The notes: generated by a model from the sequence alone, not told the origin. A stretch of 64,000 bases of DNA from Alkalinema sp. FACHB-956 (GCF_014697025.1 NZ_JACJRC010000002.1:372001-436000); one strand, 5' to 3'; positions 54,149 through 62,952 are shown, counted from the first letter of the stretch. A program made the numbers and translations.

Positions 54149-55672
54149 ATGAACTTTCTTTCACTAACCTATGCCGTTTTCCTGCTTGGGGTTGTTGGAG
54201 TTTACTGGACGCTGCCGAAGCCCCAATTGCGAATTTGGGTGCTGTTGCTGGCCAGTTTAATGTTCTATGGCACGCTATATGTAGAGAATAGCTCCCAGGT
54301 GGTGAACCAGGCTCAGTATATTCCTTTGCTGCTGGTCATGACTTGGATCACCTTCCAGTTGGGGCGTGCGATCGGATCTCCCCCCGACTGGCGCATTGAG
54401 GATTGGCAATTTGCCCAGCAGGACTGGAACCGTCGTCGCATTAAGTTACTGGTTCTCGGCATTGGCCTCAATCTCTTTTTGCTGCTGAGCTTTAAATCGG
54501 TCGTTTTGCTACTGGCTTCTACGATCGCCCAACTCTTTAAAGTCGATCTGGCCTTTACAGAGTCCGCTTGGAAAAACTTGAGTCTGCTAACCCCGATCGG
54601 GCTCAGCTACTTTACCTTTGAATGTATTTCCTACCTGGTCGATGTCTATCGGGGTGCGCCTGCGTCACGCAACTTTGCGCGATTTTCCGCCTACAAACTG
54701 TTTTTCCCAAAGTTAACCTCAGGCCCCATCACCCGCTATCCACAATTCGTGACTCAATTACAATCGCTCACCTTTCCCAATGCCGATCAAATTTCCGAAG
54801 GGCTGTGGCTGATTGCCTGTGGTGCGGTGAAAAAAGGACTGATTGCCGATCGGTTAGGCACCTATGTAAACCTAAGCTTTGACAACCTAACGCGGGCGGG
54901 CAGCGGTGATATTTGGCTAACCACGATCGCCTACGGGTTCCAACTGTATCTTGATTTCAGCGGCTATGTGGATGTGGCGCGGGGTAGTGCCATGCTGCTG
55001 GGGTTCAATTTGCCGCAAAACTTCAATTTCCCCTATTTCAGCACTAGTATTGCGAGTTTTTGGCGACGCTGGCACATGAGCTTAGGGGATTGGCTCCGGA
55101 ATTATCTGTACTTTCCCCTGGGGGGTTCCCGCAAAGGATTACTAAGAACTTGTTTTAACCTTCTGCTCGTGATGGTGTTATGCGGGTTGTGGCACGGGGC
55201 AACCTGGGGCTTTATCGTCTGGGGCACAGTCCATGGTCTAGCCTTAGTGGGGCATCGTTTGGTGGATGGGTTTTCCAAACGCCATGAGTGGATGGGGCAG
55301 TTTTGGCAAAGTTTACCCGGAATTACGATCGCATGGCTGGCAACGCAACTCGTTGTCTTCCTATCCTGGCTTCTCTTCCGGCTTCCTAACTTAAAGGATG
55401 CCATCTACGCCCTGCAAAATCTGGTGGGTAAGGCAGCGGATCCTCAATTTGCCATTAAGATCTACCAAGAAACCCTAGGGATTTCCCCCCAACAGATTTG
55501 GGCATGTCTGGGGGTTTTGACAATGGGAATGGGGATCTCCTACCTGTTTCACCAGGGGCTGAAATTGCAGTTAAACTGGTACCTAAAGCTATTACTCGTG
55601 CCCCTCTGTCTGTACGCTGTATTTCTGTTTTCTCCTCAGGGTGCCGCCAAGTACATCTATTTTGATTTCTAG
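54149..55672 (+). CDS. MBOAT-family O-acyltransferase (AlgI/DltB-like)
   Basis: A 507-residue polytopic membrane enzyme that passes acyl (often acetyl) groups across the membrane to polysaccharides or other acceptors. About ten to eleven helices are seen. Family landmarks are TPIGLSYFTFECISYLVDVYRG, FPKLTSGPITRYPQF, GYVDVARGSAMLLGF, IASFWRRWHMSLGDWLRNYLYFPLGGSRKG and the catalytic His in CGLWHGATWGFIVWG near 346. No AlgX/AlgJ-type partner lies beside it, so the acceptor is unknown. The stop is inside a 14-bp tandem repeat. Confidence 0.92.
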   Translation: MNFLSLTYAVFLLGVVGVYWTLPKPQLRIWVLLLASLMFYGTLYVENSSQVVNQAQYIPLLLVMTWITFQLGRAIGSPPDWRIEDWQFAQQDWNRRRIKLLVLGIGLNLFLLLSFKSVVLLLASTIAQLFKVDLAFTESAWKNLSLLTPIGLSYFTFECISYLVDVYRGAPASRNFARFSAYKLFFPKLTSGPITRYPQFVTQLQSLTFPNADQISEGLWLIACGAVKKGLIADRLGTYVNLSFDNLTRAGSGDIWLTTIAYGFQLYLDFSGYVDVARGSAMLLGFNLPQNFNFPYFSTSIASFWRRWHMSLGDWLRNYLYFPLGGSRKGLLRTCFNLLLVMVLCGLWHGATWGFIVWGTVHGLALVGHRLVDGFSKRHEWMGQFWQSLPGITIAWLATQLVVFLSWLLFRLPNLKDAIYALQNLVGKAADPQFAIKIYQETLGISPQQIWACLGVLTMGMGISYLFHQGLKLQLNWYLKLLLVPLCLYAVFLFSPQGAAKYIYFDF

Positions 55673-55702
55673 GATTTGATTTCTAGGATTTGACTTTTAG
55701 GA
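55661..55702. repeat. 14-bp tandem repeat, three copies, over the MBOAT stop
   Basis: tttgatttctagga occurs twice perfectly and once with two changes (tttgacttttagga). The TAG stop (55670-55672) is in the first copy. Confidence 0.9.
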
Positions 55703-55830
55703 CTAATTGAGGGTTTTTCACTCTTTTCAGTTGATTAGAGTCATCGATCGACGATTTCGATCGAAACAATCAAATTGTTCTTCGTAGAATACTGGTAGTG
55801 AATTTTTAATACCTGTAAGGAAAGGCAGCT

Positions 55831-56226
55831 ATGAGTCATCCCGTGGAGTTCCCGCGTCCGTCCATGACGCCCCCAACGGCCACAACCCGCACCCGCCGCT
55901 GGGGAACGGTTACACTGCTGGAAGAAAGTCAGCGTTATCGGATTAATCGCATCGAAATTGCGCCCGGTGAGCACATCAGTACACAAATGCATCACCATCG
56001 CAGTGAACACTGGATTGTGGTAGCAGGGACTGCCAAAGTCACCTGTGGCGGCGAGGAAAAAATTATTTTTCAAAAACAATCCACCTATGTGCCGATGGGG
56101 TTGCCCCATAAGGTGGAAAATCCTGGGGTGATTCCGTTGGTGATGATTGAAGTCCAGAATGGGGAATATTTGGGCGAAGATGATATCGTGCGGTTTGAGC
56201 CCGATCCAGACGATCACGACGATTGA
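55831..56226 (+). CDS. Cupin protein, mannose-6-phosphate isomerase type II-like
   Basis: A 131-residue single cupin. Motif 1 is MHHHRSEHWIVVAGTAKV near residue 51 with three His and a Glu as metal ligands. Motif 2 is YVPMGLPHKVENPGVIPLVMIEVQNG. The opening TRTRRWGTVTLLEES and the closing YLGEDDIVRFEDxY-like end match the C-terminal part of GDP-mannose pyrophosphorylase/phosphomannose isomerase proteins. Stand-alone versions are common in cyanobacteria. It may isomerise a sugar phosphate or only bind one. It has a purine-rich ribosome site (aaggaaagg) and is followed after 56 bp by a hydrolase gene on the same strand. Confidence 0.87.
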   Translation: MSHPVEFPRPSMTPPTATTRTRRWGTVTLLEESQRYRINRIEIAPGEHISTQMHHHRSEHWIVVAGTAKVTCGGEEKIIFQKQSTYVPMGLPHKVENPGVIPLVMIEVQNGEYLGEDDIVRFEPDPDDHDD

Positions 56227-56282
56227 CCCGATCGCCCGGATGGACGATCGCCCCACGATCGAGAACGCCCAAGGAGCTATCT

Positions 56283-57311
56283 ATGTCTGCGTTGCCCATT
56301 CCTGAGTTTTTTCAGCCCGATCGTGGGGGGACGGTGTGGCGTGTTCCCTATCAAGAGCGGGCTTCCCAAGCGGTGATGTGGGCCAAGCAGCAGGGGATTG
56401 CTCCTTCTAGTACGGATGCTGCTCGGGTTTGCTTATTGGCGATCGATGTGCAGAATACGTTTTGCATTCCCGATTTTGAATTGTTTGTGGGTGGGGCTTC
56501 TGGCCGGGGGGCGGTGGAGGATACCCAGCGGCTGTGCGAGTTTATCTATCGCAACCTGGGGACGATTACCACGATCGTGCCCACGATGGATACCCACACC
56601 GCTATGCAGATTTTCCATCCGATTTTCTGGGTGAATGAGCAGGGTGAGCATCCGGTACCCGTCGCGACAATGATTACGCTGGCGGAGGTGGAGGCGGGCC
56701 AATGGCGCGTTAACCCCAACATTGCTGCAAGTGTGGCCCAGGGGGATCTGGAAACGTTGCAACAGCACGCTCTGCACTACACCCGTCAGTTAACTGAAGA
56801 TGGCAAATATCCCCTGACGATTTGGTGTTATCACTCGATGCTGGGGGGAATTGGCCATGCGCTGGTGTCGGCCTTTGAGGAAGCGTGCTTTTTCCACTGC
56901 ATGGCTCGCAGTGCCCAAACCCAATTTGAACTGAAGGGCAGTAATCCATTGACTGAAAACTATTCCGTGTTGCGGCCTGAGGTGTTGGATGGGGCCAATG
57001 GTCGCCCGATCGCCCAAAAAAATACATCGTTAATCCAGAAGTTGTTGGACTACGACGCAGTGATTATTGCGGGACAGGCTAAAAGTCATTGTGTGGCTTG
57101 GACGATCGCGGATTTGCTGAATGAAATTCAACTGCGGGATCCCAAGTTGGCCAGCAAGGTATATCTCTTAGAGGATTGTGCGTCTCCGGTGGTGGTGCCG
57201 GGGGTGGTGGATTTTTCTGAGCAGGCTGATGCGGCTTACCAACGGTTTGCTGAGGCGGGAATGCATGTGGTCAAGTCCACTGACCCGATCGAAACTTGGT
57301 TGCAGCTTTAG
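56283..57311 (+). CDS. Isochorismatase/nicotinamidase-like cysteine hydrolase
   Basis: A 342-residue hydrolase, longer than simple nicotinamidases. Catalytic Asp is in VCLLAIDVQNTFCIPDFELF near 51, the metal-site pattern is MDTHTAMQIFHPIFW near 101-113 and the nucleophile Cys is in IIAGQAKSHCVAWTI near 268. The metal-ligand set (Asp, His, His) favours nicotinamidase, the step that turns nicotinamide into nicotinate for NAD recycling. The central insertion of about 100 residues explains the length. The start at ATG 56283 has AAGGAG upstream. An earlier in-frame start at 56223 overlaps the cupin gene and is unlikely. The stop is 3 bp from that of the convergent moaB. Confidence 0.85.
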   Translation: MSALPIPEFFQPDRGGTVWRVPYQERASQAVMWAKQQGIAPSSTDAARVCLLAIDVQNTFCIPDFELFVGGASGRGAVEDTQRLCEFIYRNLGTITTIVPTMDTHTAMQIFHPIFWVNEQGEHPVPVATMITLAEVEAGQWRVNPNIAASVAQGDLETLQQHALHYTRQLTEDGKYPLTIWCYHSMLGGIGHALVSAFEEACFFHCMARSAQTQFELKGSNPLTENYSVLRPEVLDGANGRPIAQKNTSLIQKLLDYDAVIIAGQAKSHCVAWTIADLLNEIQLRDPKLASKVYLLEDCASPVVVPGVVDFSEQADAAYQRFAEAGMHVVKSTDPIETWLQL

Positions 57312-57314
57312 AAA

Positions 57315-57836
57315 TTACAACTCAGTCAAGCGTGGTAGGAGATCGGCAAAGTTGCAGGGGCGATGGCGGGCATCAAGTTGATCCTTGAGAATGTGATCCC
57401 AGGCGGTTTGGCAAGCTCCGGTCGAACCCGGTAAACAGAAAAGGTAGGTGCCATTGGCCACCCCGGCGATCGCCCGTGATTGGATGGTTGACGTTTTGAT
57501 ATCGGCGTAGGAAATCCAGCGGAACAGTTCCCCAAAACCTTCGATCGCTTTATCCAGCAGTGGCCCGATCGCCTCCGGAGTCCCATCTCGCCCAGTCAGC
57601 CCCGTTCCGCCTGTCGTGAGGATCACCTGAACGCGATTATCAGCAATCCATTGGGACACGATCGCGCGAATTTGGTAAATGTTATCGGGCACGATGGCTT
57701 TTTCGGCCAAGTGATGGCCTGCTTCCGTCAAGCGATCGACCAGCAATTGTCCTGAGCGATCGCTGGCTTCCGTGCGGGTATCGGACACGGTCAGCACTGC
57801 AATATTCAGCGGTAGAAACGATCGATCGACAGGCAT
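57315..57836 (-). CDS. moaB: MoaB/MogA-family molybdenum cofactor protein
   Basis: A 173-residue protein of molybdenum cofactor synthesis, adenylating molybdopterin before metal insertion. Family motifs are [12 protein letters not shown] near the start, [22 protein letters not shown] near 77 and [22 protein letters not shown] near 133. I take ATG 57836; a GTG at 57845 would add three residues. It converges on the nicotinamidase-like gene with 3 bp between stops and diverges from the metal transporter operon. Some cyanobacterial MoaB proteins carry this C-terminal [14 protein letters not shown] tail. Confidence 0.92.
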   Translation of the reverse strand: MPVDRSFLPLNIAVLTVSDTRTEASDRSGQLLVDRLTEAGHHLAEKAIVPDNIYQIRAIVSQWIADNRVQVILTTGGTGLTGRDGTPEAIGPLLDKAIEGFGELFRWISYADIKTSTIQSRAIAGVANGTYLFCLPGSTGACQTAWDHILKDQLDARHRPCNFADLLPRLTEL

Positions 57837-57963
57837 AGCAACCACTTCGGAAAAACAGCAGAGCAGAATTCAGGAATCTTCTAAACCGTTCTCTATCCTA
57901 GCCCGGAAATTTCCCAACAAATTTCTAGGTTTCCTCAGAACATTTTCGGCGGAGTATCGCTAA

Positions 57964-58005
57964 AATGAGAATCGTTATCGCAGCATTACAATGAGAATCA
58001 TTATT
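57964..58005 (+). promoter_or_regulatory. Two tandem Fur/Zur-type operator boxes
   Basis: AATGAGAATCGTTATCG (57964-57980) and AATGAGAATCATTATT (57990-58005) are 26 bp apart and end 14 bp before the transporter start. Each is a dyad of the AATGANAATNATTATT type bound by Fur-family regulators. With a zinc/manganese transporter behind them, Zur is the likeliest ligand-bound repressor. Confidence 0.75.
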
Positions 58006-58019
58006 GCCGCAGGCTATCT

Positions 58020-58766
58020 ATGCTAGAAGTGCACCAGTTAGGGGTCAACTATCGCGGAGTCAAAGGACTAGAATCCGTGACATTTCAGATCGGCCCCGGA
58101 CAGTTAGTGGGGGTGGTTGGCCCGAATGGTGCAGGCAAAAGCACGATGCTGAAGGCATTGCTAGGGCTGGTACCCGTGACCAGTGGCAAGGTGCATTACT
58201 GTACCTGTCCCTTGCATCAGCAGTTAGAAAAGGTGGCCTATGTGCCGCAACGATCGCAGATTGACTGGGATTACCCCATTACCGTGCAGAATGTGGTGAT
58301 GTTGGCGCGTACCCGCAAACTGGGCTGGTTCCGCAGTCCCGGTCGATCGACCCGAGAGCGAGTCCAGTGGGCCTTGGAACAGGTGGGGATGTGGGATCTG
58401 CGCGATCGGCGGATTGGGAATCTATCCGGCGGGCAACAGCAACGAGTCTTTTTAGCGCGGGCCTTGGCCCAGGAAGCAGAAATTTTTCTATTCGACGAAC
58501 CGTTTACGGGCGTTGATGCAGTAACGGAAGAGATCTTATTCCAGGTTTTTGATCAACTGCGCCGATCGGGCAAAATTCTCCTCATTAGTAGCCATGAATG
58601 GGGGCATTCCCTGCATCAACTCGATCGCATGTTGCTATTAAACCAACGCCTCATCGCGGATGGCACGCCAGAGCAGGTGATGACGCAAGATAATTTAAAA
58701 CACGCCTATGGTCGGGCTTGGATGCAGTCCATGCATCCAGATTTAGGCGATAATCTTTTTTGCTAA
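58020..58766 (+). CDS. Zinc/manganese ABC transporter ATPase
   Basis: A 248-residue ATPase of the ZnuC/MntA class. Walker A is GPNGAGKSTM near 38, the signature LSGGQQQRVFLARALAQ near 140 and Walker B IFLFDEPFTGVD near 160, with the His in LLISSHEWG. The typical KVAYVPQRSQIDWDYPITVQNVVMLAR segment points to the metal-import class. It starts 14 bp after two Fur/Zur-type boxes, so it should be induced by metal shortage, and is followed by its permease. No substrate-binding protein gene is adjacent. Zinc is favoured by the box type, manganese is possible. Confidence 0.9.
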   Translation: MLEVHQLGVNYRGVKGLESVTFQIGPGQLVGVVGPNGAGKSTMLKALLGLVPVTSGKVHYCTCPLHQQLEKVAYVPQRSQIDWDYPITVQNVVMLARTRKLGWFRSPGRSTRERVQWALEQVGMWDLRDRRIGNLSGGQQQRVFLARALAQEAEIFLFDEPFTGVDAVTEEILFQVFDQLRRSGKILLISSHEWGHSLHQLDRMLLLNQRLIADGTPEQVMTQDNLKHAYGRAWMQSMHPDLGDNLFC

Positions 58767-58841
58767 TTCATGGCTTTGCTAATTGACTCGGCAGGCTAGT
58801 GGTCTGTGAGATGGCTTGAGAGGTTGGGAGCGATCGCTCCC

Positions 58842-58892
58842 AATGTGTGATCGTTTTTAATGTGCGATCGTTTCTAATGTGTGATCGCTCCC
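58842..58892. repeat. 17-bp tandem repeat, three copies, between ATPase and permease genes
   Basis: Copies of aatgtgtgatcgttttt at 58842, 58859 and 58876 with a few changes. They lie in the 154-bp gap within the transporter operon. Confidence 0.85.
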
Positions 58893-58920
58893 CATTGGCA
58901 CTCCCTATTGATGTTGACCT

Positions 58921-59769
58921 ATGCTGCAACTATTAACCGATCCCCTCCACTATGAATTTATCCGGAATGCCCTAGCGATTAGTGTCATTATTGGGATTCT
59001 CTGTCCAGTGGTGGGGAGTTATCTGATTGTGCAGCGTATGGCACTCTTAGGGGATGTCATGGCACACTGCGTTTTACCGGGCTTGTCGCTTTCCTTTTTT
59101 CTTGGCATCGACATGATGTTTGGAGCCTTTGCATCGGGAATGCTGGGTTCGTTTTTGATCGCCTGGATTCGATCGCAGTCCCGCGTCAAAGTGGATGCAG
59201 CGATGGCACTCACCTTTTCCAGCTTTTTTGCCCTAGGTATTATCCTAATTACGGTATTAAAAAATAAGTTAGATTTAGACAGTTTTCTCTTCGGTGATAT
59301 TTTGAGTGTTACAGGCCATGACATTATTCGCACCTTAATCATTGCTGTCATTATTCTGGTTGCGGTCAAAGCTTTTTATAAAGAACTGCTGTTTTTTACC
59401 TTCGATCGAACAGGAGCACAAGCCCTGGGATTACCTGTCAATCTATTGCATTTAGCATTCATGGCCGCAATCACCCTCACCATCATTGCCAGTATGCAAG
59501 TTGTGGGCGTAATCCTTGTCATTGCGTTATTAATTGGCCCAGCACTGACAGCTTATTTACTAACCACTGAGTTACATCAGATGATGGGGGTTGGAGCACT
59601 CTTAGGCATTCTTTCCAGCTTGGCAGGTGTATACATTAGTTACTACAACAATCTACCGTCTGGGCCCGCGATCGTCTTAGTATCCTCCAGCTTATTTCTA
59701 ATAGCACTCTTTTTCAGCCCTTCCCAGGGAATTTTGACAAGACCCAGCAGTTCAGGATCGCCCCATTAG
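58921..59769 (+). CDS. Zinc/manganese ABC transporter permease
   Basis: A 282-residue ABC-3 family permease (ZnuB/MntB-like), with about eight helices. Typical parts are GILCPVVGSYLIVQRMALLGDVMAHCVLPGLSLSFFLGI near the start, the LFGDILSVTGHDI segment and 'QVVGVILVIALLIGPALTAYLL' followed by the end of the membrane region. It imports the metal with the ATPase at 58020, probably under the same Fur/Zur-type control. The 154-bp gap filled with repeats separates the two genes. A 59-residue frame begins five bases after its stop. Confidence 0.9.
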   Translation: MLQLLTDPLHYEFIRNALAISVIIGILCPVVGSYLIVQRMALLGDVMAHCVLPGLSLSFFLGIDMMFGAFASGMLGSFLIAWIRSQSRVKVDAAMALTFSSFFALGIILITVLKNKLDLDSFLFGDILSVTGHDIIRTLIIAVIILVAVKAFYKELLFFTFDRTGAQALGLPVNLLHLAFMAAITLTIIASMQVVGVILVIALLIGPALTAYLLTTELHQMMGVGALLGILSSLAGVYISYYNNLPSGPAIVLVSSSLFLIALFFSPSQGILTRPSSSGSPH

Positions 59770-59773
59770 CGCT

Positions 59774-59953
59774 GTGGGATGCATAGATCGAATTGAAGAT
59801 ATTCTCATTACTCTGACAAGCCAGTATTATTTGATTCGGCTAACCCAAGCGGTTGAAGGGCTCTTTTTCTATCTTGTGCTCGATCGGGAAAAAGGAAATC
59901 TGGCTTTGGCCCGTTTCAAGCTGGCACAGTTGGAAAAAAATCTTGTTATTTAA
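59774..59953 (+). CDS. Small 59-residue protein after the metal permease
   Basis: A GTG-initiated frame of 59 codons, easily missed because of its length and start. It reads MGCIDRIEDILITLTSQYYL, then IRLTQAVEGLFFYLVLDREK and GNLALARFKLAQLEKNLVI. The composition is protein-like, with two amphipathic helices and acceptable codon use. I recall similar short cyanobacterial proteins with 'LTQAVEGLFFYLVLDR' but no function. No clear ribosome site precedes the GTG. Translation may continue from the permease, whose stop is five bases upstream. It is not obviously membrane-bound. Confidence 0.6.
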   Translation: MGCIDRIEDILITLTSQYYLIRLTQAVEGLFFYLVLDREKGNLALARFKLAQLEKNLVI

Positions 59954-60040
59954 GAGTGCTAATTCTGCAAGGAATTTTAGCTAATCTTTTGCACTGAACC
60001 TAGCTTTTGCACGCAACCTAATTCTTGCATTCGGGGCAAG

Positions 60041-60361
60041 TTATTTGTCTTCATCGGTGTCATCTAACTCGATCGGTAAGCGATGACGATAATAGTCTTG
60101 TAAATCCTCCCAACTGAGGGTGGTCGTTCCTGGGTCAGAAAAGGCAGCTTTAACTCTCAGATAGCGCCGTAATCCCTCAGCTCCGGCATCATCACAGGTC
60201 GCTTCTTGAAAATCTTCAGGAAAGGTACGAGTTACCTGCAGCCATGCTTCTTGCAAAATCTCAGAAATTGCAGGAGTAGGCGCTTGTTCAAGCAAAATTT
60301 CTAGTCCTTCGAGAATTTCGATGGTTTTGAGTAGTTCCGGAGTCACTTCAAAGTCTGCCAT
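60041..60361 (-). CDS. Small acidic protein of unknown function
   Basis: A 106-residue soluble protein with no family that I can name. It is mostly helical and strongly acidic: EVTPELLKTIEILEGLEILLEQAP, then ISEILQEAWLQVTRTFPEDFQEAT, a middle with GLRRYLRVKAAF and an end with WEDLQDYYRHRLPIELDDTDEDK. It has no signal or membrane segment. It stands alone, convergent with the small gene at 59774, and has an ATG at 60361. A conserved hypothetical protein of cyanobacteria is the most that can be said. Confidence 0.7.
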   Translation of the reverse strand: MADFEVTPELLKTIEILEGLEILLEQAPTPAISEILQEAWLQVTRTFPEDFQEATCDDAGAEGLRRYLRVKAAFSDPGTTTLSWEDLQDYYRHRLPIELDDTDEDK

Positions 60362-60780
60362 AGTCTAAGGGTTGGACGATCGAACGTAAAATTCTAGAAT
60401 TCAGTATTTCACTTTAAAATACCAAAACATTGATCAATTCATCAGATTCCCTGAATCAGGGAATCATCAGTCGTCAGGGACGATCGTCCCTTTGCACTGG
60501 GCCTAACAAAATCTCAAAACGGAACGTGTCACCCTGCGTATAAAAACTAACCATTATCGAAGATGTCTGTTTTGTGGTGTTCGATAATTTTGGCTGTATA
60601 CGTTTGAGCCTTTACGCTGAAATACCGGGTCATCAAGAGTTCGATCGGTGATTTTGAGACATTGCAGGGATTTATAAAGTTGAGATGGGGCTGCCATACC
60701 CAGGTAACATCTGTCCTGTACCTTAAGAATCAAGCTCATCGCTCTCTGTTGCTCCACCTGACAATCCGAATCAAGCTGTC
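60362..60780. other. Gene-free divergent region
   Basis: About 420 bp between the starts of the 106- and 215-residue genes. A 67-codon minus-strand frame here has no supporting features. No clear promoter motif is seen. Confidence 0.45.
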
Positions 60781-61428
60781 ATGCTACCAAATCGTCAACA
60801 CTTTCAATTGATGTATACCTTTCTTGGATTCATCACAATCTCGAGCCTAGTGGCGGGAAGTATGATCGTCCCCCATAGGCTTCAAGCTATTTCCAAATGC
60901 CCTCCAGAGACAGACTTTGCCCCAGACGTGGAAATGATTACTGCTGACGAGTCAGCTGACGAGTCAGTGGATGATCACGCCTTAGCAAAGCACCTCCGTC
61001 AAGTGGTTCAAGAAAGCCTCCATCCGTCATCCGGGGATCAAACTGTGCGGTCTAAACAGACTACTTTGGAACTAGCCCCCTCGGTAATAGCAGACAAGAC
61101 AACTGCCGGGGATTTGACCAGCATCAAACCAGAAAGAGTTGTCGTACAACCTTGGCGAGGGCGTCATCATGTCTATGGCTTTTTTAAAGTGCCTGCGGGG
61201 TATGAGCCCAGTTCCTTTTTTCAGGTGGCGGTTGACCAAGGGCAAAAACAATATTGTGGCCATGCCTCTGTGGTAAAAGTGGTTGATAGCAAGGCTGGGG
61301 AGAATGGCGATCGTATTGTCATTGGCCGTTTCCGTACCCGCACAACGTTATGGCTGCTGAGCCAAGGCCAACGGCATGAACTGAATCAAAAAGATAATTG
61401 GATGCTTCCCATCCGAAAACAAACTTAA
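60781..61428 (+). CDS. Exported or anchored protein of unknown function
   Basis: A 215-residue protein with an N-terminal hydrophobic segment (MYTFLGFITISSLVAGSMIV, residues 11-30), either a signal peptide or an anchor. A variable acidic stretch (DESADESVDDH, partly a tandem duplication of DESAD/DESVD) follows to about 100. The C-terminal 90 residues look folded: VVVQPWRGRHHVYGFFKVPAGYEPSS, QKQYCGHASVVKVVD, IVIGRFRTRTTLWLLSQGQRHEL. I do not recognise the family. A strong terminator-like dyad follows 50 bp past the stop. Confidence 0.7.
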   Translation: MLPNRQHFQLMYTFLGFITISSLVAGSMIVPHRLQAISKCPPETDFAPDVEMITADESADESVDDHALAKHLRQVVQESLHPSSGDQTVRSKQTTLELAPSVIADKTTAGDLTSIKPERVVVQPWRGRHHVYGFFKVPAGYEPSSFFQVAVDQGQKQYCGHASVVKVVDSKAGENGDRIVIGRFRTRTTLWLLSQGQRHELNQKDNWMLPIRKQT

Positions 61429-61477
61429 TTGAATCCTCCAACTTGAATCATCAATCCTCTCCATCAAGCAATCGATC

Positions 61478-61519
61478 AAAAACCCCTAACTGTAGTGTGA
61501 TTAACTGCGGTTAGGGGTT
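61478..61519. terminator. Two-way terminator between convergent genes
   Basis: Ten perfect pairs (aacccctaac/gttaggggtt) around a 19-base loop, preceded by aaaaa and placed between the stops at 61428 and 61591. It can serve both strands, though the T runs are short. Confidence 0.6.
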
Positions 61520-61590
61520 CGATCGACCATCATTTTAGCGAGATGTTTGCGGCGAATGATAGTCTCGCGCTAAAGCAACCCGATGTAGAT

Positions 61591-62952
61591 TTAGCTCTTC
61601 TCTGGTAAATTTCTCGGAGGAATCGATCGACCGTGGTAAAACCGTTGTTCCAGTTGACCCAAACCGTACCACGCCGCTCCTAACACAATTGTTAAACCCG
61701 CCAATAACGCATTCTGCCAGAGGGTCGTTCCCACGATCGCCAAGCCAGCGATCGCTACACAACCCTGACGCAATTGCTGTACCCGTGCCAACGCCGATCG
61801 ACAACTCGCGCAATGTTCTGTATGGGAGTGGTAGCGATCGAGCAAGGCTTCTCGGTTGAGACGGGGTGGCAAGGCTTCACCGGGAAAGGGTTCCGCTTCG
61901 TATTGGTTAAACCATTGACGATACTCAAACACAAAGCGATCGGCCTTGGTTGGCATGTAAAACGCGCGGGAAAACTGCTCACTGCCCCCTTCTGTCGCTA
62001 AAATCCGTTCCTGCCAATGCAAAAAGATTTGGTCGTCTTCCAAAATGGCATTTTGTCCCAGGTGCGAGAACCAGCGCGGCGTTAGACTCATGGCCAAAGC
62101 TGGAAACTTGGAGGGGAACTTGAATGGGAACCGGGCAAATAATCGACATTCCCCTTTGCGAATGGGGGTTGCATAGACTGCCGTAATTGTGCGACCAAAC
62201 TGCTTAGACGTGAGGTCATGCCACATTAAATTGGGCGCGATAAAGATCGTGTCCTGGGAACCCAATTTGCCGCGCCGAGGGCCTTCCTTCCAGGTTCCGG
62301 TAAAGCCCCATTTATCCGATGTGAGCAGTTCTAACTCCACCGGAGAGGCATTACTGCGCTTGCCGACCGTGTTGTGGTGGGTGTAGGGCAGATGGCTTGG
62401 ATCTAAGACGTTTTCCAGTAACGTTGCAGCATCGTAGGGGAGATCGCGAAAGATATCCAAGCAAACCCATCCTTCCGTGCCTTCTTCCCAAGGATCGATC
62501 GCGGGAACAGGAGCATTCTCAGCATTGTCCGGTTGTCCTGCGTAGACGAACAATAATCCTTGCTTTTCCGCCGTCGGGAACGATCTCACACAGGCCCGCC
62601 GCGAGGTTTCTGCCTGCCCCCCTTCATTTTGCTGGGGAATATTCTTGCAATCGCCCGAACCTGCAAAGCTCCAACCATGGTAGGGGCATTCCAATAACCC
62701 ATCCTCATTAATCCGGCCTTCCGAGAGGGGGACGAGGCGATGGGGACAGCGATCGGCAAAGGCGCGCCAAGCCTTGGCCCAACCGTCCCACCAAATCACC
62801 AAATCCATCCCCAGCAGCGTAAAAGGCATGGGCTTGGTTTTGTCCAGATCGGTCAGATAAAAAACGGGATACCAGGCTTCCTTGACATCAAAGCGATCGG
62901 GATCGGCACCGCCGACGCTGGAAGACGTGCTGCGGACTTGGGACACTGGCAT
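61591..62952 (-). CDS. Rieske oxygenase of the PaO/Tic55 group
   Basis: A 453-residue non-heme iron oxygenase. The Rieske [2Fe-2S] site is CPHRLVPLSEG near 71 and CPYHGWSF near 91. The mononuclear iron site is ENVLDPSHLPYTHHNTVG near 187. The C-terminus has the redox CxxC motif HTEHCASCRSAL near 382 followed by two membrane helices (about 395-440), the layout of pheophorbide a oxygenase, Tic55 and chlorophyll(ide)-acting relatives. The substrate is probably a tetrapyrrole or another ring compound. The start at ATG 62952 gives MPVSQVRSTSS; ATG 62961 would add three residues. It is monocistronic and divergent from the PhoD-like gene. Confidence 0.88.
   Translation of the reverse strand: MPVSQVRSTSSSVGGADPDRFDVKEAWYPVFYLTDLDKTKPMPFTLLGMDLVIWWDGWAKAWRAFADRCPHRLVPLSEGRINEDGLLECPYHGWSFAGSGDCKNIPQQNEGGQAETSRRACVRSFPTAEKQGLLFVYAGQPDNAENAPVPAIDPWEEGTEGWVCLDIFRDLPYDAATLLENVLDPSHLPYTHHNTVGKRSNASPVELELLTSDKWGFTGTWKEGPRRGKLGSQDTIFIAPNLMWHDLTSKQFGRTITAVYATPIRKGECRLFARFPFKFPSKFPALAMSLTPRWFSHLGQNAILEDDQIFLHWQERILATEGGSEQFSRAFYMPTKADRFVFEYRQWFNQYEAEPFPGEALPPRLNREALLDRYHSHTEHCASCRSALARVQQLRQGCVAIAGLAIVGTTLWQNALLAGLTIVLGAAWYGLGQLEQRFYHGRSIPPRNLPEKS

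Noticed and set aside
53788-54291. Plus-strand open frame of 167 codons
   Set aside because: It runs through a strong terminator and overlaps the MBOAT gene by about 140 bp. Composition is not protein-like.
60554-60757. Minus-strand open frame of 67 codons
   Set aside because: No ribosome site, no recognisable features, and it lies in a normal-sized divergent promoter region.
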